Positions 1-6,694 are shown, numbered from the stretch's first letter. The stretch: 7,347 nucleotides of DNA from SMAG-U1939 sp035763125 (GCA_035763125.1 DASUBU010000069.1:1-7347); one strand, 5' to 3'. Translations and numbers: made by a program. Notes: generated by a model not told the origin, from the sequence alone.

Positions 1-61
1 GAGGTCATCGGGAGCGGCCAGCGACCGTAGGACCAGTGCGGCAAGGGAGACCACGAGAGCT

Positions 62-3000
62 ATGTTTCGACGCGCCAAGCCTACCAATTCCGATCCCGAC
101 ATCGTCACCGGCACGCTCGTCGAGTCGCCCGAGCGCGGCGATATGACGCCGGTCGCTCAGTGGCCGGATGGGCGGAACGGCGGCGCGGCGCGCGCAGCGT
201 CACGTGGGCCGGCGTCGACGCTCTTCGCAGGCGTCTGCCGCTACTATCACGATTGCTTCTCGGCGGACTCGCGCGGCGGCATCCTCACCAACGTGCTTGA
301 CAAGAATCAGGCCGAATATCTGACGTTCGCCGAGCAGGCCGAGCTGCTGCTGACCGGGCAGGCGCAGCAGCTCGAAGTGCCGCTCTCGACGGCGGTGACG
401 GCGCAGAACGCGGCGGATGTCAACCGGCGCGAGAAGTTCCTGGCGTACGGGTCGCTGTTTCTGGTCGGGCGCGGGCCATCGCAGGGGGCGAAGAAGAAGG
501 GCGAGCTCTACTGTGCGCCGCTGCTCTACTGGCCGGCGCGCATTGAGCACGGCGGCTCGCAGGCGTGGCTGACGGTGGATATGGAGGAGCAGCGCATCAA
601 CTTTCCGCTGCTGGCCTCGCTGATTGATGCCGAGAACGACGAGCAGGCGCAGGCATATGCCGAGGTGATTCTGGAGCAGGTGCCGAGCGCGCCGTTCGAC
701 CAGGCGAGCATCCGCGAGTTCGCCAGCGTACTGGCCGAGCTCATCCCGGATCTGCGCACCGACGACCTGGAGGCCTTCCCGGAGCTACAGAGCGAGGCGG
801 CGCTGCGCGATCTGGTGGAACACGACAGCCCGGTGCAACTGCTGTGCGCCTCGGCGATGGCGCTGATCCGCCGGCCCAGTGAGGCGCGCGGCGTGCTGAC
901 CGAGCTGCAAGAGATGGGCGACCGCGGCGATATGTCCACGCCGCTCGACGCCATCTTTGGCGATGCGGCCAAGCCGAAGGTGGGGCGGTCCGACGCCATG
1001 ACGCACTACGAGACGGTGGCGCGGCGGCCGATCCTCTCCGGCGCGGAGCTGAGCCATGCGCAGACACGTGTGCTGCGGCAGGCCGAGACGCGCCCGCTGA
1101 CGCTGGTGATCGGGCCGCCGGGAACCGGCAAGTCGTTTACCATTGCCCAGATCATCCTCGATGCTGTGGCGCGCGGCCAGACGGTGCTGCTCTCTTCCAA
1201 GATGAACAAGGCGGTAGACGTCGTCGTCGAGAAGCTCAAACCCCACCTGGGCAGCCTGACGGTGATCTTACGTGGGGGCGACCGTCGCTACCGCGATGAG
1301 CTGAAGCAGTTCCTCGACAACCTCTTCGACGGCACGGGCGCGCCGCAGCGGTCGCGGCCCGGCGAGATCGAGATGCTGGAAGAGCGGCTGGCACAGGCCG
1401 ACGACGAGCTGGCGCGCGTGGAGGGCGAGATTGCGCGCATACTGGACGCGGAGACGGCCTGGGCGAAGGTGTTTCGCACGTTTGCCCTGGTCAGGGCGCC
1501 ACGCTACGACGAGGCGGCGGCGCGCGAGCTGGGGCCGGACGTGATCCGCCGCATGGGCGAGGACCTGCGCAAGCTGGAGACGAGCCGCGCGCCGCTCTCG
1601 GGCCTGCTCAACGGTCGCAAGATCGAGCGGCAACGCGGCGATCTGGTCCAGCAGCTCGGAGTGACTGAGCGCGACCTGCCCCGACTGGACACGGTGATCG
1701 CGCGGGAGCTGGCGCGGGCGGACCTCGACGCCATCGACTATGACGTGGAGCAGTATGAGGAGATCAACACGCTGCTGACGCGCCACGCGCGGCTGCGGGC
1801 GGACCGCGGCGCGCTGGTGGGCGAGCTGCTGACGGCGCGCCGGCGCGACGCATTGGCCGAGGCGCTGCGGCTCAATCGCCGCACGCTGGCGCTCTTCAAG
1901 ACGGCGCTGGAGGCGCGCAGCAGCGCCGAGCAGGACAAGATCTTCGCCGAGCTGGACTTCACCGCGCTGCTCAACACCTTCCCCATCTGGGCGGTGACCA
2001 ATCCGCACGCGTCGGAGCTGCTGCCACTCAGACCGGAGATGTTCGACCTGGTGATCGTGGATGAGGCGAGCCAGTGCGACGTGGCGAGTGCGCTACCCTT
2101 GCTCTATCGCGCCCGGCGTGCGATCGTCTGCGGCGACCCGAAGCAGCTGCGCCACCTCTCATGGCTGCGCGAGGACCGCCAGGCCGCGCTGGCCTCGCAG
2201 CATGGGCTTTCGGCCAGCCAGCGCTCGCAGTGGAATTACCGCACACATAGTTTGCTGGACGTGGTGAACGGCGCGCTGCCCTCGCAGGACGACGTGGTGC
2301 TGCTCGACGAGCACTACCGCAGCCTGCCGCAGATCATCGAGTTCAGCAACCGGCGCTTTTATGGACAGGCGTTGCGCATCATGACACGGCGGCCGGATAC
2401 GATCGGGCTGCGCAGTGTGGAGATGAAGAAGGTCAACGGCAAGCGCGAGAAGGCGGGCTACAATCCGACCGAGGCGGAGGCGATTCTCACCGAGATCAAC
2501 AAGATCGCCAAGGCCGAGGCCAAGAAGCCGGGCAACGAGAAGTCCTCGATTGGCGTGCTCTCGCCGTACCGCGACCAGGTGAACTATCTGACGCGGCTGC
2601 TGGCGAGCAAGCTAAAGTCGAAGATCTTGCAGGACCACGACATCACGGTGGGCACGGCGCATACGTTCCAGGGTGACGAGCGCGATGTGATGCTGCTGTC
2701 GTTCTGCGCGGACCCGAGCTCGCACCGCAGCACCGTGACGTTCATGAACAACGAGAATCTCTTCAATGTGGCGGTTACGCGCGCCCGCCGCCGGCAGGTG
2801 ATCTTCACGGCGCTCGATCCGCGCCACCTGCCACCCGGCCACCTGCTCGGCGAGTACCTGGGCTATGCGGTGGACCTGCTGGAGGACGACCAGCCGGACG
2901 CATTCAATGCGCGGCCGACCGCCTTCGAGCAGGAGGTGGGCGAGGCGCTCCACACGCGGCCGGAGTATCGGGTGTACCTGAACTATCCGGTGGCGGGCTT

Positions 3001-3247
3001 CGCGGTGGATGTGGTGGCGCAGCGTGGACCGCGTGCGCTGGCGATTGCCTGCGACGGCGACGTGGAGCGCACCGCGCGGCCGGGCGATCCGCTCTCGCTG
3101 GAGAGTGTCGGCGGGCAGGCGATTCTGGAGCGCGCGGGCTGGCGCGTGTATCGCGTTTCGTACCGGCGCTGGCAGCGGGAGCCCGAGGCGTGCCTGGCGG
3201 AGATTGATGCGCTGCTGGGCTACGGGGTGGAGGAGGATGAGGAGTAA
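62..3247 (+). CDS. Superfamily 1 DNA/RNA helicase (DNA2/NAM7/Upf1-like, COG1112 type) with C-terminal Vsr/DUF559-like nuclease-fold domain
   Basis: Predicted cytoplasmic ATP-dependent nucleic-acid translocase or helicase of 1061 residues. An N-terminal domain (about 55-300) precedes the motor. Motor motifs in order: Q-motif-like SHAQ (Gln334), Walker A GPPGTGKS (351-358), motif Ia around 374-392, motif II VDEASQ (666-671), motif III CGDPKQL (690-696), motif IV region HYRSLPQIIEFSNRRFY (751-767), motif V GTAHTFQGDERD (864-875) and motif VI NVAVTRARRR (902-911). A long charged insertion, about 411-640, lies between Ia and II; its part at 435-460 looks coiled-coil, as in the stalk insertions of this group. 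Residues 951-1050 resemble the Vsr/DUF559 (PD-(D/E)XK) tail common in these helicases: helix Glu956, Asp983 and Asp998-Gly999 are present, but the usual Glu of the IECDG strand is Ala996. The tail ends acidic. AGGGAG at 44-49 is 12 nt before ATG 62. The frame is open back to the left edge with no in-frame ATG, GTG or TTG there, so the true start could lie outside the window. Family is confident; role (repair, RNA processing or phage defence) is unknown. Confidence 0.9.
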   Translation: MFRRAKPTNSDPDIVTGTLVESPERGDMTPVAQWPDGRNGGAARAASRGPASTLFAGVCRYYHDCFSADSRGGILTNVLDKNQAEYLTFAEQAELLLTGQAQQLEVPLSTAVTAQNAADVNRREKFLAYGSLFLVGRGPSQGAKKKGELYCAPLLYWPARIEHGGSQAWLTVDMEEQRINFPLLASLIDAENDEQAQAYAEVILEQVPSAPFDQASIREFASVLAELIPDLRTDDLEAFPELQSEAALRDLVEHDSPVQLLCASAMALIRRPSEARGVLTELQEMGDRGDMSTPLDAIFGDAAKPKVGRSDAMTHYETVARRPILSGAELSHAQTRVLRQAETRPLTLVIGPPGTGKSFTIAQIILDAVARGQTVLLSSKMNKAVDVVVEKLKPHLGSLTVILRGGDRRYRDELKQFLDNLFDGTGAPQRSRPGEIEMLEERLAQADDELARVEGEIARILDAETAWAKVFRTFALVRAPRYDEAAARELGPDVIRRMGEDLRKLETSRAPLSGLLNGRKIERQRGDLVQQLGVTERDLPRLDTVIARELARADLDAIDYDVEQYEEINTLLTRHARLRADRGALVGELLTARRRDALAEALRLNRRTLALFKTALEARSSAEQDKIFAELDFTALLNTFPIWAVTNPHASELLPLRPEMFDLVIVDEASQCDVASALPLLYRARRAIVCGDPKQLRHLSWLREDRQAALASQHGLSASQRSQWNYRTHSLLDVVNGALPSQDDVVLLDEHYRSLPQIIEFSNRRFYGQALRIMTRRPDTIGLRSVEMKKVNGKREKAGYNPTEAEAILTEINKIAKAEAKKPGNEKSSIGVLSPYRDQVNYLTRLLASKLKSKILQDHDITVGTAHTFQGDERDVMLLSFCADPSSHRSTVTFMNNENLFNVAVTRARRRQVIFTALDPRHLPPGHLLGEYLGYAVDLLEDDQPDAFNARPTAFEQEVGEALHTRPEYRVYLNYPVAGFAVDVVAQRGPRALAIACDGDVERTARPGDPLSLESVGGQAILERAGWRVYRVSYRRWQREPEACLAEIDALLGYGVEEDEE

Positions 3248-3257
3248 GCCTCCTCCA
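3228..3257 (+). terminator. Candidate stem-loop over the helicase stop codon
   Basis: TGGAGGAGG (3228-3236) is the exact reverse complement of CCTCCTCCA (3249-3257), giving a 9-bp stem with a 12-nt loop containing the TAA stop (3245-3247). The left arm also encodes the acidic C-terminal residues. No T-rich run follows, so this is not a classical intrinsic terminator. It could be a U-tract-free terminator, an mRNA-stabilising hairpin, or a by-product of GA-rich codons for Glu and Asp. Confidence 0.3.
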
Positions 3258-3332
3258 TGGCTCTGGCTCGAGGCGGCAAGTGCTGCTCGCGGTTAGGAGC
3301 CAAATCGCACATCATGCAGAGGGGTGAGGCAT

Positions 3333-3464
3333 GACTCGCCCGATGCGGGCGTCAATGGAGACCGAGTTCGCGTACTGTGCCTCAGGGCGAGTCCCGGCCG
3401 GGAAGTTGTGTCCAGGTGGCAGGCGCGACGCGCCTTGTCGGCACCCGGCCTTTCGTCTGCCGGG
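3333..3464 (+). other. Inverted-repeat-rich spacer, candidate structured RNA or operator cluster
   Basis: This stretch of the 293-bp gap before the DmpA-type gene holds no convincing gene but several exact inverted repeats. CGCCCG (3337-3342) and CGGGCG (3346-3351) form a tight hairpin. GACTCGCCC (3333-3341) also pairs with GGGCGAGTC (3385-3393). TCCCGGCCGGGA (3392-3403) is a 12-bp palindrome. AGGCGCG-A-CGCGCCT (3421-3435) is a 15-bp interrupted palindrome. CCCGGC (3444-3449) pairs with GCCGGG (3459-3464) or with GCCGGG at 3397-3402. Several pairings exclude one another, as in switching leader RNAs. I recognise no known riboswitch class. High GC makes 6-bp repeats common by chance, so only the cluster and the 9-bp and 12-bp examples carry weight. 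Confidence 0.25.
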
Positions 3465-3491
3465 GCAATCATTCGGCTGGATGCGAGATGA

Positions 3492-3497
3492 TAGAAT
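3492..3497 (+). promoter_or_regulatory. Candidate -10 box of the DmpA-type gene
   Basis: TAGAAT matches the sigma-70 -10 consensus at five of six positions and lies in a locally AT-richer stretch about 45 nt before the GTG start. No good -35 box is visible at the right distance; TTCGGC at 3472-3477 leaves only 14 nt. If it is used, the transcript would begin near 3504 and exclude the inverted-repeat cluster upstream, which would then be DNA-level sites rather than leader RNA. Confidence 0.3.
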
Positions 3498-3529
3498 GGC
3501 GCCCGTGAATAGTAGCGGGTTAGATGACT

Positions 3530-3535
3530 AGGGAG
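3530..3535 (+). promoter_or_regulatory. Ribosome binding site fixing the GTG start at 3541
   Basis: AGGGAG sits 5 nt before GTG 3541. An in-frame TAG at 3529-3531 overlaps it, so translation in this frame cannot start further upstream. The next in-frame ATG encodes residue 59, past conserved sequence. GTG at 3541 is therefore the only reasonable start. Confidence 0.75.
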
Positions 3536-3540
3536 AGACC

Positions 3541-4620
3541 GTGGCTCAAACGGCGAGCATTAGCGACTTCGGCCGCACTATAGGCCCGTTGCCGAGCGGG
3601 CCGACGAACACGCTGACGGATGTGCCGGGCGTGCGGGTGGGGCATACGACGCTCAAGCGCGACGAGGGCGTGCGGACGGGCGCGACGGCGATCTGGCCAC
3701 ATGATGGCAACCCGATGAGCGAGCGCGTCTATGCCGGCATTCACTGCCTGAACGGCTACGGCGAGATGACCTCGCGCAGCGTGATCGAGGAGTGGGGGCT
3801 GCTGGGCTCGCCGGTCGTGCTGACGGGCACGTCGGGCATCGGCATGGCGCTGCACGCGACGACGCGCTATCTGGCGCGGCGCTGGCCACAGCAGGCGCGC
3901 GAGGAGATCCCGATCCCGCTGGTGGCCGAGTGTGACGACGGCTTCCTGCACGATCACCTGACGTGGGCGCTGACCGAGCAAGACGTGTGGGCCGCCCTGG
4001 ACGGCGCAAGCACGGGTCCGGTGGCGCAGGGGTGTGTCGGCAGCGGGACTGGCATGATGTGCTTCCAGTTTAAGGGCGGCATCGGCAGCGCGTCGCGAGT
4101 GGTGGCGACGGCCAGCGGCGCGTATACCGTCGGCGTGCTGGTGATGACGAACTTCGGCCGACGCGAGCGGCTGACGGTGGCCGGCGTACAGGTGGGCGAG
4201 CAGATTACTGACCTGATGCCGGAGGACCCAGCCGAGCCGGTGCCAGATGGCTCGTGCATCACGGTGGTGGCGACTGATGCGCCGCTGCACGCGCATACCC
4301 TGCGGCGGGTGGCGCAGCGCGCGGGGCTGGGGCTGGCGCGCACCGGCTCGACGGCCGGCGATTCGAGCGGCGAGATCGCGCTGGCCTTCTCGACGGCCCA
4401 GCGCATCCCCTACCACGCGCCGGAGCCGCTGCTGAGGGTGACACTGCTGCCGGAGGGCAGCTATGGCAACGCGGACATGAACAATCTCTTCGCGGCGGTG
4501 GTGGACGCGAGCGAGGAGGCGGTGCTCAATTCGCTACTGGCAGCCGAGACGACACACGGGCGCGACCGCCATGTGGTCCACGCGCTGCCGCACGACCGGC
4601 TGCGAGCGCTGCTGGTATAG
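3541..4620 (+). CDS. DmpA-type aminopeptidase/esterase (peptidase family S58, P1 family)
   Basis: Predicted N-terminal nucleophile hydrolase of 359 residues that cleaves itself into alpha and beta chains and removes N-terminal residues from peptides, amides or esters. Known members include the L-aminopeptidase/D-esterase DmpA and beta-peptidyl aminopeptidases. The start of the family fold is clear (ISDFGRTIGPLPSGPTNTL, 7-25; TDVPGVRVGH, 26-35). The predicted cleavage point is Gly237-Ser238 in DGSCITVVATDAPL, giving a beta chain of 122 residues, close to DmpA's. Using DmpA numbering from memory, Ser238 matches nucleophile Ser250, Asn204 (TNFG) matches Asn218, and Ser276 and Glu278 match Ser288 and Glu290 with identical spacing from the nucleophile. 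DmpA Tyr146 appears to be Asp132 here (AECDDGFL). The C-terminal DASEEAVLNSLLAAETTHGR stretch (335-354 region) is typical of the family. No signal peptide, so probably cytoplasmic. GTG start. The lipoprotein gene follows after 68 bp. Substrate cannot be told from sequence. Confidence 0.93.
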   Translation: MAQTASISDFGRTIGPLPSGPTNTLTDVPGVRVGHTTLKRDEGVRTGATAIWPHDGNPMSERVYAGIHCLNGYGEMTSRSVIEEWGLLGSPVVLTGTSGIGMALHATTRYLARRWPQQAREEIPIPLVAECDDGFLHDHLTWALTEQDVWAALDGASTGPVAQGCVGSGTGMMCFQFKGGIGSASRVVATASGAYTVGVLVMTNFGRRERLTVAGVQVGEQITDLMPEDPAEPVPDGSCITVVATDAPLHAHTLRRVAQRAGLGLARTGSTAGDSSGEIALAFSTAQRIPYHAPEPLLRVTLLPEGSYGNADMNNLFAAVVDASEEAVLNSLLAAETTHGRDRHVVHALPHDRLRALLV

Positions 4621-4688
4621 CCGCAGGGCCGTTGGCACGCGACTTGTACCGCAGGGACGCGCGGAACAGGATCCCGGGAGCGGAAAGG

Positions 4689-5135
4689 ATGCTCGCGGCC
4701 ATGAAACGACTCGCGCCTCCCGCGGCGCTGCTGGCACTGCTTCTTGTGCTTGCGGCCTGCGGCCAGGGCCAGCCAGAGACGCCCACCGTCGGGAACAGCC
4801 CGCCCGGCGGCACCGGCTCGAATAGCGCCAGCGCCAATCAGCCAACGGTGGAGATCGGCGATAAAGGACTCTCCGAGACCTCACTCACAGTCCCGGAAAG
4901 TCAGACCGTCGTTTTCGTCAACAACGCAAGCGATGAGGAGCGCAGGCTGTGCATCGGGGAAGACGGCAACTGCGACATGAACAACATGCCTGGCGCACCG
5001 CCTGAGCTGCTCAGTGGCGGATTCTTGCTGCGACAGGGCACCAACAGGCTGGTGTTGTTCAATCAGCCAGGCACGTATCACCTGACCGTGGCAAGAAACG
5101 GCAAGTTCAATATGACCGTCACGGTTCATGGCTGA
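4689..5135 (+). CDS. Small lipoprotein with cupredoxin-like domain lacking copper ligands
   Basis: A 148-residue protein not assignable to a named gene. Residues 1-24 form a lipoprotein signal: KR at 6-7, a Leu/Ala-rich core (12-22) and lipobox LAAC with Cys24, so the mature protein should be lipid-anchored on the outer face of the cytoplasmic membrane. Residues 25-52 are a Gly/Ser/Pro/Asn-rich linker. Residues 53-148 look like a single beta-sandwich of cupredoxin type: SLTVPESQTVVFVNNAS (65-81) and the late strand pair NQPGTYHLTV (125-134) and FNMTVTVHG (140-148). The type-1 copper site is absent: no His follows the VNN segment (Arg85-Arg86 there) and no Cys-x-x-x-His-x-x-x-Met cluster follows PGTY. 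Cys88 and Cys95 could form a disulfide. GGGAG (4676-4680) lies 8 nt before ATG 4689; ATG 4701 is an alternative start and keeps the lipobox. The gene may be co-transcribed with the peptidase gene 68 bp upstream. Lipoprotein call is firm, fold call moderate, function unknown. Confidence 0.82.
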   Translation: MLAAMKRLAPPAALLALLLVLAACGQGQPETPTVGNSPPGGTGSNSASANQPTVEIGDKGLSETSLTVPESQTVVFVNNASDEERRLCIGEDGNCDMNNMPGAPPELLSGGFLLRQGTNRLVLFNQPGTYHLTVARNGKFNMTVTVHG

Positions 5136-5150
5136 GCGCTCGTCGCGTGG

Positions 5151-6596
5151 CTAGCGGGCGATTGGCGGGACACGCAAGTGCCAATCGCTGACGCGCTGAT
5201 AAGCATGGCCGAGGCGCAGCAGCGTTGGCTCGCCGAAGTGCGCCGCGGCGAACTGCAAGCCAATTGGGAGGCCAGCAGCGGTGAACCCACAGGGCAGCGA
5301 GAGTGCCGGCTGGCCCGTCAGGTCGAAGGGGAAAGTGAGGCGTAACGCGCCGCCGCGCAGTTCTTCGCCGTTGACCAGCAGCGGGCGCGCGTAGTCCTCA
5401 ATGCGCGGCGCGGGGATGGCCATGGTCGGCATCGCGAGCGCATCCACCGAGCGCAGCACGGTGCGCATGGCATCCGTGAAGGCACGGCGGCGCTGCTGGA
5501 AGCGGATGTACTCGGCGGCGGAGTACTCGCCGCCAGCGGCAATATTCGCGTGCACCTCTGGGGAGTAGCGATCGGCGCGGGCATCGAGCCAGCCCTGATC
5601 GGCGTGATAGGTGTAGGCCTCGGGCCGCTGGACACCACGGTAGACCATGAAGAGGTCATCCATCTTCTCCGGCATGGCGACCTCGACGACAGTGGCGCCG
5701 AGCGCGGCAAGCTGGGCGATGGCGGCGCGCACGGCGGTCTCCACCTCGGCATCGAGCTGCTCGAAGAAGTAGCCTTGGGGCACGCCGATGCGCGTACCGC
5801 GTACTGCCTGCTCCGGGCTGCGCTGGGCGGCGAGGGCGGCGGTGTAGTCAAGCAGCGGCACGTCGGCGCTATCAGGATCAGTCGGGTCGTAGCCGGCGAT
5901 GACGTCCAGCAGGATCGCGCAGTCCTCCACGCTGCGTGCGATGGGACCAGCGTGATCGAGCGACCACGAGAGCGGAATGATGCCGGCGCGGCTGACGAGA
6001 CCATAGGTCGGCTTGAGGCCAGTCACGCCGCACCAGCCAGCGGGGATACGAATCGAGCCTCCGGTATCGGTGCCGAGCGCGCCGAGCACCTCGCCGCTGG
6101 CGACGGCGGCCGCCGAGCCGCCGCTGCTGCCGCCGGGCACGTGGCCGAGTGCCCAGGGGTTCTCGGTCGGCGGGGTACATGTGCCGAAGGCAAATTCGTG
6201 TGTGTTGGTCTTGCAGAGCGCGATGGCGCCGGCGTCCGTGAGCTTGGCGAAGATGGTGGCGTCTTCGTCGGGTATCCAGTCGTCCAGCACGCGCGAGCCG
6301 GCGGTGGTGCGCACGCCGCGGGTCGCGATCAGATCCTTGATGCCGAGCGGAATGCCGAGCAATGCGCGCCGATCATGTCCACTGGCGAGCGCGACATCGG
6401 CGGCACGGGCGGCTTCGCGGGCAACAGCGGCCATCACCGTCACGCACGCCTTGAGTGACGGCTCCAGCCGCTCGATCTGGCGCAGGCAGCGCTCGACCAG
6501 CGCCTCCGCCGTCAGTTCGCCCGCATGCAATCGCGCGCTGGCCTCCGCAATCGTCATTGGCGCCTCGCTTGTGGGCGGTGTCGTCTGCTCTGCCAT
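5151..6596 (-). CDS. Amidase-signature-family hydrolase
   Basis: A 481-residue enzyme predicted to hydrolyse a carboxamide to acid and ammonia or amine in the cytoplasm. The Ser-cisSer-Lys triad is complete: Lys87 in GIPLGIKDLI (81-90), cis-Ser157 in GGSSGGS (155-161) and nucleophile Ser181 in GTDTGGSIRIPA (175-186); the 24-residue spacing between the two serines equals that in FAAH and GatA. Further family landmarks are GVTGLKPTYGLVSRAG (190-205), DHAGPIARSVEDCA (214-227) and the C-terminal FDLTGQPALSLPCGF (424-438) and GLPIGLQF (442-449). Length is normal. GatA is possible by similarity, but there are no GatB or GatC neighbours and the C-terminus reads like a general amidase. The start at 6596 has a strong GAGAGGAG site; Met14 is the alternative. 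The gene is divergent from the MFS transporter and converges on the lipoprotein gene with 15 bp between stops. No signal peptide is seen. Substrate unknown. Confidence 0.95.
   Translation of the reverse strand: MAEQTTPPTSEAPMTIAEASARLHAGELTAEALVERCLRQIERLEPSLKACVTVMAAVAREAARAADVALASGHDRRALLGIPLGIKDLIATRGVRTTAGSRVLDDWIPDEDATIFAKLTDAGAIALCKTNTHEFAFGTCTPPTENPWALGHVPGGSSGGSAAAVASGEVLGALGTDTGGSIRIPAGWCGVTGLKPTYGLVSRAGIIPLSWSLDHAGPIARSVEDCAILLDVIAGYDPTDPDSADVPLLDYTAALAAQRSPEQAVRGTRIGVPQGYFFEQLDAEVETAVRAAIAQLAALGATVVEVAMPEKMDDLFMVYRGVQRPEAYTYHADQGWLDARADRYSPEVHANIAAGGEYSAAEYIRFQQRRRAFTDAMRTVLRSVDALAMPTMAIPAPRIEDYARPLLVNGEELRGGALRLTFPFDLTGQPALSLPCGFTAAGLPIGLQFAAAHFGEPTLLRLGHAYQRVSDWHLRVPPIAR
5158..5188. 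terminator. Candidate bidirectional stem-loop at a convergent junction
   Basis: GCGATTGGC (5158-5166) and GCCAATCGC (5180-5188) form a perfect 9-bp stem with a 13-nt loop. It begins 22 nt after the lipoprotein stop and lies inside the last codons of the opposing amidase gene. The place suits termination of both converging transcripts, but neither strand shows a T-run after the stem. The stem is the same length as that at the helicase stop, though unrelated in sequence. Confidence 0.35.
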
Positions 6597-6602
6597 CGGT
6601 GA

Positions 6603-6610
6603 CTCCTCTC
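6603..6610 (-). promoter_or_regulatory. Ribosome binding site of the amidase gene
   Basis: On the minus strand GAGAGGAG ends 6 nt before the ATG at 6596-6594. It is close to the anti-Shine-Dalgarno complement and supports this start over the in-frame Met14. Confidence 0.75.
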
Positions 6611-6643
6611 GCGTGTGGGCGACCGGCCGCCCGCGCCTAGCCT

Positions 6644-6649
6644 AGTATA
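6644..6649 (-). promoter_or_regulatory. Candidate -10 box of the amidase gene
   Basis: The minus strand reads TATACT here, five of six matches to TATAAT, about 47 nt before the amidase ATG. No convincing -35 box is found 16-18 nt upstream. A transcript from it would have a leader of about 40 nt. Confidence 0.28.
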
Positions 6650-6682
6650 GCCGACGAGGTCAGAGCTCGCGCGCATGTATGA

Positions 6683-6691
6683 TGCTACAAT
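6683..6691 (+). promoter_or_regulatory. Candidate extended -10 promoter of the MFS gene
   Basis: TGCTACAAT is an extended -10 element (TGn followed by TACAAT, five of six consensus matches). The upstream -35 region is GC-rich and unlike TTGACA, which extended -10 promoters tolerate. Transcription would start near 6698 and leave a leader of about 70 nt before ATG 6767. Confidence 0.38.
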
Positions 6692-6694
6692 CCC

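Noticed and set aside
1268..2008. Long antisense frames inside real genes (also 3520-4416 minus and 5550-6458 plus)
   Set aside because: They mirror strongly conserved genes on the other strand. Arg/Ala/Pro/Ser/His-rich translations without motifs are the usual by-product of GC-rich codon bias.
3331..3531. 66-codon open frame in the helicase-peptidase spacer
   Set aside because: No ribosome binding site of note, no recognisable domain or membrane segment, and its composition follows the inverted repeats. Probably chance.
4366..4374. Ser276 as the self-cleaving nucleophile of the DmpA-type enzyme
   Set aside because: It would leave a beta chain of only 84 residues. Ser238 after Gly237 gives 122, close to DmpA, and places Ser276 and Glu278 at the Ser288/Glu290 positions.
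4621..4656. 8-bp direct repeat CCGCAGGG (4621-4628 and 4649-4656), and a weak TTGTAC/CAGGAT promoter pair nearby
   Set aside because: Too short to stand out in GC-rich DNA, and the promoter boxes match consensus poorly.
4632..4688. Upstream TTG start for the lipoprotein
   Set aside because: It would put 19 charged residues before the signal peptide. ATG 4689 gives a normal lipoprotein signal and has a well-placed GGGAG.
5151..6596. Assigning the amidase as GatA
   Set aside because: The triad is shared by all amidase-signature enzymes. No gatB or gatC lies nearby and the C-terminal region reads like general amidases.
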